Source: Acanthaster planci
Lineage: Eukaryota > Echinodermata > Asteroidea > Valvatida > Acanthasteridae
NCBI RefSeq assembly: GCF_001949145.1
Contig: NW_019091362.1
Span: forward strand, 4,579,084-4,643,083
Length of the DNA: 64,000 bases
Direction: 5' to 3'
Each line of letters opens with the position of its first letter. The first letter of the stretch is position 1. The notes under the pieces are model-generated. The model did no database searches. It was not told the origin of the DNA and worked only from the letters and a program-made list of their open reading frames with translations. The position numbers were made by a program, and so were the translations under genes. Of the stretch, positions 58,596-64,000 are shown one piece after another.

Positions 58596-58831
58596 GTGAT
58601 ACCATCCGGGCGCTGTGCTCTTCATCATCTGTTTCAATAATGACTTGAAGAGGCTGTAGGTCAGGTTGTTGTCAGATTGGCTGCCCAAGAGCATGCGCAT
58701 GGTCTTCTCCAGCTCATCGCCGCGTTGCTGCATGATCTTGTCGCCGATCTGTGCGATGCGTTCCGCCACGAGGGCCTCCCGGCTGAACGGGCAGATCGCA
58801 GAGGGGAGGATGGGTGCGCTGGCATCTCCAG
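58596..58831 (-). CDS. BCL2L13: BCL2L13 exon 3 (BH3 region)
   Basis: Phase 1 in, phase 0 out at a strong GTATGT donor. It encodes GDASAPILPSAICPFSREAL, then VAERIAQIGDKIMQQRGDEL, then a helix and LTYSLFKSLLKQMM. The Ile-Gly-Asp inside an amphipathic helix is a canonical BH3 core; the human protein as I recall it has Gly-Glu here. Two in-phase acceptors nine bases apart (exon start 58831 or 58840) are possible and differ by three residues. Confidence 0.88.
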
Positions 58832-59595
58832 CTGCGACAACTAATATTGCGTCAAGATCAATGCAGGAGAAACACAATAAATGAACTTGTTTGGGCTCAT
58901 GACAGTGATGTAAAGATGACTTTCACATTTAAAACACAGGCCAAGACCCGAGTGCCAATAAAAACATCTACTTACAGAATCCTGTTTGTCTCCCATAAGC
59001 TGAGACTATTTCAATTCTAAGGCTGCATCCGAATCTCCTGTCTAGAGCTAGGCCTAGGTCTTCGCTCCATTGGAAATGTGTGGAGACGCGTAGACAATAG
59101 ACCTAGCCATAGCTCTGGAGGCCTGTTTCGGACACGGCTTAAATTCCAGTAACCCAAACTACAACAGCCCTTACACAGTTCAGTTCAGGGGACAATTTCT
59201 GCAGGTATTTCTTCATCCCAGAAATGAACAGACTGCCTGGTTTAATAGATGATCGGTACGGTTTCCCAAGGCTGAAGTTTTTGCTGCTGTTGCTTTTGCT
59301 GATTGAAATGAGAACCCTAAATCTGCTCCAATTTTTTTTTTCAAAAAACTTTGCTCAATGAGCTTCTGTCTTCAACCCAAATAAATTGGCAAATGATGGA
59401 AAATTCAAGGTGACAAATTATCCAAAATTCTGGAATATTCTTGCTCAAGTGACATCACAATCCTGTGCATGAATATGCAAATTTTTATCAGCATAATGCA
59501 CAATAGGCACCAAGAACCCCTTTAAAAATGGCAAAATGAAAATTAAAAACGGGGTTAAACAGAGTACAAAGGTGCATTTACAAGGACTGTATTAC
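58832..59595 (-). other. BCL2L13 intron 2
   Basis: About 760 bp. It contains MITE family 2 copy C. Confidence 0.7.
59018..59142. mobile_element. Palindromic MITE family 2, copy C
   Basis: The best-preserved copy. Left TAAGGCTGCATCCGAATC then TGTCTAGAGCTAGGCCTAGG. Right GACCTAGCCATAGCTCTGGA, ending TTCGGACACGGCTTAA. The ends are inverted and possibly inserted at a TAA/TTA target. Confidence 0.75.
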
Positions 59596-59781
59596 TAGCC
59601 CTTAAGCTGATACGCCAAGCAAGTTCTTTGACCCTTTCAGAGAGGCATTCTAAGCCATTACCTTGTTTAAATTCATCCTGTAGTTTGGCCATGGCTTGCC
59701 GGACTTCCTCTTGGAGTGGTTCCACTAGCTCCTGCCTGTGTCTCTGTTGAAGCTCCCAGGAATCCCCCGTACTGTCGTCAT
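59596..59781 (-). CDS. BCL2L13: BCL2L13 exon 2
   Basis: The acceptor TTGGCCAG follows phase 1 of exon 1 (split codon gives Asp). Sixty-two codons, mostly helical and Glu/Gln-rich: DDSTGDSWELQQRHRQ through LVEPLQEEVRQAMAKL to VKELAWRISL. It ends in phase 1 at GCTA|GTAATA. It corresponds to the helical stretch between the BH4-like segment and BH3 in Bcl-rambo. Confidence 0.8.
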
Positions 59782-60174
59782 CTGGCCAAGCGGATAAGAA
59801 CAACACATCCACAGCTTTTTTCAATTATCAGTGCTACTTTACACTTATTACATAATCAGTCGTCATTAATCTTTTGGTAATAAAATAGAAAAAAGGCCAG
59901 CTTTTTCGTATTTGGCACGTACCACTCTAAAGCAAGTGAAAGCGGACTAAAATGAACACAAAACTGACTACATTGTGCATGCAGCAGACTAGGGTTTTCA
60001 TACTCAAGATGTCCCTTCTTTGTACTGGTACCTCAAAGGTATACATGTAGCTCCATCTTTACAGGGGATGGATGTATACAGGAAACCAGTTATAAATGTA
60101 AGGCTGCTGCTTTTCATCATCCTCAGTACTTACCTAGCAGTCCGGGGTATTCTTATCATTGTACATGTACGTAC
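59782..60174 (-). other. BCL2L13 intron 1 with alternative donor
   Basis: The main donor AG|GTACGT is at 60174-60173. A second strong donor, CTAG|GTAAGT, lies about 41 bases further on (60133). Its use would include an in-frame TAG and truncate the protein. Confidence 0.65.
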
Positions 60175-60940
60175 CTATTTTAATCACTGGACATTCCCCA
60201 GATCTGTCCTCTTCTGACCCCTCACTGAGGGGCTGGCTCTGACTGGAGTCATCCTCTCCATCCATACATGAGTCAGTGCATAAGTCACTGTCGAAAGATT
60301 CCCCCTGGTGTACCACTGTTCTGCTGACCGCCACAAAACTCCTGGAGTGAATCTGTTGGGTTGTGGTGACCGTAATGGAATCTGAGGACGGAGCCAGGGG
60401 CAGTTGTGCCGCTGAGGGAATGGGCTGGGGAGCAGAAAATCCAGCAAAGACACTTGCTGACGAGTTCACGACAGCCGGCGACGGATGGCTGGAAGAGGCA
60501 GAAGACTGAGGGCTGATCTTTGGAGAACGGCGGGCCCTGGCCTTGGTGTTGACAGTCAGCAAGTCACTGGACCGCCGAGAGCCGCTGGAGGCACTAGACC
60601 GGTCATCATCAGACACGCTGAAGGGCGTGGCACTGGCAGAGCTCTCGTAGTGGATGTCAAACTCGGAGTAGCCAGGATCCAGGTCTGGCGGTACCAGCCC
60701 CAGATAGTTCAGCACCACAAATTTGGTCTCATACAGGAAACCCTGAGGAGTGCTGGAGCCTGAGTCAACAGAGTCTCCTTGAAGGCCATCCTTCAGTGAC
60801 AGTCGATGCTCAAACTTCTTAGGTGGAGACGACATGTTTAGTTCTTCGGATGTTCTTAAAAATGCTGGAACTTTCTGATATTGCTGTTTTGTACAGTTTC
60901 TACTTGAACAGTTCCTGCCTGGTGCCCCCTTTCTTCGAAA
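60175..60940 (-). CDS. BCL2L13: BCL2L13 first coding exon (BH4-like segment)
   Basis: Coding from the ATG at 60835 to 60175 (220 codons plus one base). The 5' part from 60940 is probable UTR after an acceptor TTATTTCATAG. Bcl-rambo is a mitochondrial outer-membrane Bcl-2-family protein with pro-apoptotic and mitophagy-receptor roles. The diagnostic segment is GFLYETKFVVLNYLGLVPPD (residues 32-51), matching the BH4-like start of vertebrate BCL2L13 (YETK-x-VVL-x-YLGL). Here it is preceded by about 31 extra residues. A long Ser/Pro-rich disordered insert (about 65-210) is absent from the shorter vertebrate form. Full protein about 629 residues versus roughly 485 in human. All five coding exons join with consistent phases. 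Confidence 0.88.
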
Positions 60941-62383
60941 CTATGAAATAAGATTTCACTCTATGTTGATGTATACTCTGTTAAAATGAACTCATGCACA
61001 GTGTGCTTAGTCTGGTGTACATATGTACATGTACAACTGGTTCAGTTTACTTTTTACATTGAGCTTTCTCTCACCATCACACATACGCACACTTGTCATT
61101 ATTTTACAGTATCTCTGCAAAAGAAGAACACAGAACATGTTTAATGAATTACTTAACAATAATGATTTATAAAGCACGAAACATATCCCTTATGAAGATG
61201 CTCAAGGCTGTTATCATTATCCTTGCACATTGGACATTACTTGTTACACACTACTTGCATCCACTACAGATACGACAGCCTCCTCTCAGGAAATGAAAAC
61301 AACACAGGATCCCGATATATTTTTCTTTGTCACACCACAAGTTGGGCAGTTGATGCTCGACAGATTTGATTACAGTAAATCTCAGATAAGTCAGATCCAA
61401 TTGGACCAACAGCTTTTATCCAACTTAAGCTTCACACAAAGAAGACAATGTGCCTGCTTGTACACAGTCACAGACCCCTAACCACACAATGGTCGCCAGT
61501 CTAAAGCACATGAAATTAATAATACTGTAATGTCTCTAACATCAAAGCATCATTTTATTCCCATAATACATGTGCTATACAGCAGACAATTAATGCATAT
61601 TTCACTGATCGTGCCACGCATGTTCGCGTCACAAGCAATGTCATGTTTAACACCAGTCATGACAGTCCGTAATGAGCCCACCCACCTAATCCAACAATTA
61701 AAGCAGCCAGTGATCACGTGAGCTTGCAGACTTTTTTTTCCAGCTGGAAATACGATGATGTCATGACATATGTAATACACGGACAGCAATAAGATACTAC
61801 ATGTACTAATGGGCTCTTCCAAAACATTGGCAGCAGTTTAAATGTCTTGACACAGAACAGCTGTCGAGAAGATTACTGGTCAAGTGACGTAATGTTCAAC
61901 GACCTTATTTTAAAGATGGCGACTGTGACAGCGAGCCCGTTAGATTGAATGGATAAAGGCAAAAAGACTGGAAAATAACTCAATAACGTGAGTGAAATCA
62001 TTCAACAAATGGTTTTTAGAAAGCGGAAAGGTGAAGGATCATGTTCATGTGCAAAAAGAAATTGCGCCCACGATGACAAGTTGGTGCGCCGAAATGTTCA
62101 ATACGCCGACACAAAATTGCGTAAACGGATGTGTGGCTAAGGATGGAGCGGGAGTGAGAGTCCGTGCCACACTAGTGGGGCTAAACCACATCATGCATCA
62201 TCATTCATATATGTAGGCCCCTACGTCCGAAAACTGGACACACGACCAGACGACAACATCATTACAATCTATGTGAGAAGTACCTTCTCGTAATAACTTA
62301 GAAAGGATTATTAAAGCCACTATACCATGAAGAGCCTTTTACAATTAAGTGTTTACTTAAAACATACCGAAAAAGGCAAAGTT
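60941..62383 (-). other. Probable BCL2L13 5' UTR intron
   Basis: Bounded by a donor CAG|GTAAAC (about 62383) and the acceptor at 60941. Several short ORFs, none convincing. Confidence 0.4.
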
Positions 62384-62570
62384 TACCTGCCGTATTTGCG
62401 CGTCTTGTCTGTACTTATTTCCTGCCGGTGTAACTGCAATACTTGAAAATTTACTACCAGCTCGTATAGCGCCGCCTATCAACAGAGACAGACCATTCGG
62501 CAGCAGAACGACAAGAGAACGAGGCCACATTGAGGTGGCGCGCGCAGAATAAGGAGTGGAGCGAACGCAC
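62384..62570 (-). promoter_or_regulatory. Putative BCL2L13 5' UTR exon and promoter
   Basis: A CpG-containing segment (GCGCGC near 62540) ends in a good minus-strand donor. It contains no required start codon. It is assigned by position and splice signal only; the transcription start is not visible. Confidence 0.35.
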
Positions 62571-63155
62571 TTTTTCATGCAAAACTAATATAAACAAACA
62601 GCTCTTTCAGAAAAAAAAATCCTATTTGAACCTAAGGCCTACATGTTAACCCATACTCAATTTTGGATACACAATGCTGTTCTAGCGTTATAAATTCGAT
62701 GTAAACAATGCAGGCTTAATAATGCCTGCATTGGTTCGATTTGCATGCTCCGCCTTCAAGTTGGTCTCTCCTGAATACAATGTATGAATAAAAAAATTAT
62801 CAACTGATTAAAATTGATGTAAAATAATCAACACCCGCATGATAACAAAGCCTTAAAAAAACGTCTGATGACATTCTTGCGATCGAATACTGGATTACAC
62901 AGTACAGATTCTCATTAGAAAAACCACAGCTGTTGTCGGGGAACAATTAACATCGGGTATCGATTAAATGAGTTTTTTTAATTGTGTGAGCCGTTGATAT
63001 TCAGTTGTATATGTATATCAATAAAAAGCTTACTACGCAAAACAGTTGCCAAAGTCGAGCACAATCATAGCCAAAACAGCTTGCAACAGCAGTGTGAGAC
63101 GAAGAGTGGTGTTTTATTGAAAGAAGTTTCTTGTTTACGCAGATTTTTATGAGCA
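62571..63155. promoter_or_regulatory. Shared head-to-head intergenic region
   Basis: About 600 bp between the putative minus-strand BCL2L13 5' end and the plus-strand signal-peptide exon. AT-rich, and no clear TATA element was assigned. It could act as a bidirectional promoter; this is inference. Confidence 0.3.
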
Positions 63156-63370
63156 ATGATGACTATTTTCATGGGATTGATGTTTCCCGCTCAAAAGTGG
63201 TGGAGACTCCTCGTAATTCTACCAGTGTTTCTACTCAACGTGGGCTTTATCAGCGATGCTGCCACAGTTCAGCTGCCTGCCGGTGATCGTGGAAGTGCAA
63301 CGGCCAAGCGTCATCTAGAAGATATGGTCAACTCCGTCGACATGTTTCTCGGTAGCTCGGCTATTAAAGG
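63156..63370 (+). CDS. First coding exon of a secreted or membrane protein
   Basis: ATG opens a classic signal peptide: a hydrophobic LLVILPVFLLNVGFISDAA around residues 18-36, with predicted cleavage near DAA|TV. A mature start follows, TVQLPAGDRGSATAKRHLED then MVNSVDMFLGSSAIK. The exon ends AAAG|GTATGAG, a good donor leaving phase 1, the usual phase for signal-peptide exons. The next exon is not recognisable within the remaining 630 bp (the acceptor tested at 63502 hits a stop). I do not recognise the family. Confidence 0.6.
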
Positions 63371-64000
63371 TATGAGCTTCGTGGTCAAGTCCATTGCAAG
63401 TCCTTTCACAAGACTAGGTTGTTGAAGTCACGGGGATGTCTTTGTTACAAATGGTATGTTTGAATAGCTTGTGTCTTTGCCTTAGATTTTATGGCTTGCA
63501 GATTTAAAAGGATACTTTTAAATACAAAGCCAAAATGTTTTGAATGGATGTATAGGTAAGACCTATGATGTAGTACGACCTGGTCACAGTGATTTTGTTT
63601 TGGAGTGTATGCATAGTCTATTTCTCATGTGTATGTGCATTAAATACATAGGCCTAATTATTGCAAAAAAGTTATATTGCAGGCTGTTTCCAAGGATAAC
63701 TAATGTCAAATCGTGCAAAATAAAAATATTTGTTTTCGTTGAGTTTCTGCTGCTCAAATACTCCGGTTTCTGTATGGCTGAAAAATGTATTAATTACTTT
63801 GTGCTCTTGAAGATAAACTTGCTGAGTTGACCCAAAGTAGCGGGAGTGAAAGGCAACAAATCATTATTTTGAAAAAGTCTGACATTGCTGATGATATTCC
63901 GGAGGGGGAACTACACAACACGTCCATCGTCAGAAAAATTGGTAGATATAACACTCGTCGTAAACACCACTATTGATAAGATGGTGGACGGAGACGGAGT
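63371..64000. other. Intron of the 63.2-kb gene
   Basis: No in-phase exon found. A 96-codon ORF near 63.54-63.83 kb is hydrophobic and Cys/Lys-rich and looks like chance. Confidence 0.35.

Noticed and set aside
1-64000. CRISPR arrays, operons, phage or bacterial features
   Set aside because: No spaced direct repeats, Shine-Dalgarno-led gene strings or bacterial genes; the DNA is animal nuclear sequence.

Overview
The window is animal nuclear DNA. It has AT-rich intergenic stretches, spliced genes with GT-AG introns, decayed non-LTR retrotransposon ends, tRNA-derived SINEs and short palindromic transposons. Two genes belong to known metazoan families: four-jointed (FJX1) and Bcl-rambo (BCL2L13). 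A somatostatin-like peptide with a 12-residue ring, plus many ACATGTAC-type repeats, suggests a marine invertebrate deuterostome, most likely an echinoderm. That placement is an inference.

Layout. (1) 1-13.2 kb is mostly intergenic and holds a palindromic element (2.0 kb), a stem-loop repeat (3.7 kb) and one candidate minus-strand exon (about 9.0 kb). (2) 13.27-13.83 kb carries the last two coding exons of a neuropeptide precursor ending in KCLGRFQPYALNC after a Lys-Arg site; its signal-peptide exon was not found. (3) 14-34 kb is repeat-rich, with SINEs, LINE remnants and several candidate exons of unidentified genes on both strands. (4) 34.73-36.06 kb is a complete single-exon FJX1. (5) 39.6-42.7 kb has two phase-compatible candidate exons of a small gene. 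The second ends 138 bp before an uninterrupted 955-codon ORF (42.83-45.69 kb) for a three-Ig transmembrane receptor with a tyrosine-rich cytoplasmic tail. (6) 46-54.4 kb is repeat-rich with nothing I could identify as a gene apart from one weak exon. (7) 60.94-54.47 kb (minus strand) is a five-coding-exon BCL2L13 of about 629 residues, with all phases consistent; its probable 5' UTR exon lies near 62.4 kb. (8) At 63.16 kb a plus-strand signal-peptide exon begins another gene, head-to-head with BCL2L13, which runs off the right edge.

There is no operon-like organisation. The genes serve separate roles: planar polarity/growth (FJX1), cell-surface recognition and signalling (Ig receptor), mitochondrial apoptosis or mitophagy (BCL2L13) and peptide signalling. 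Most remaining sequence is explained by at least four repeat families, or shows nothing recognisable.
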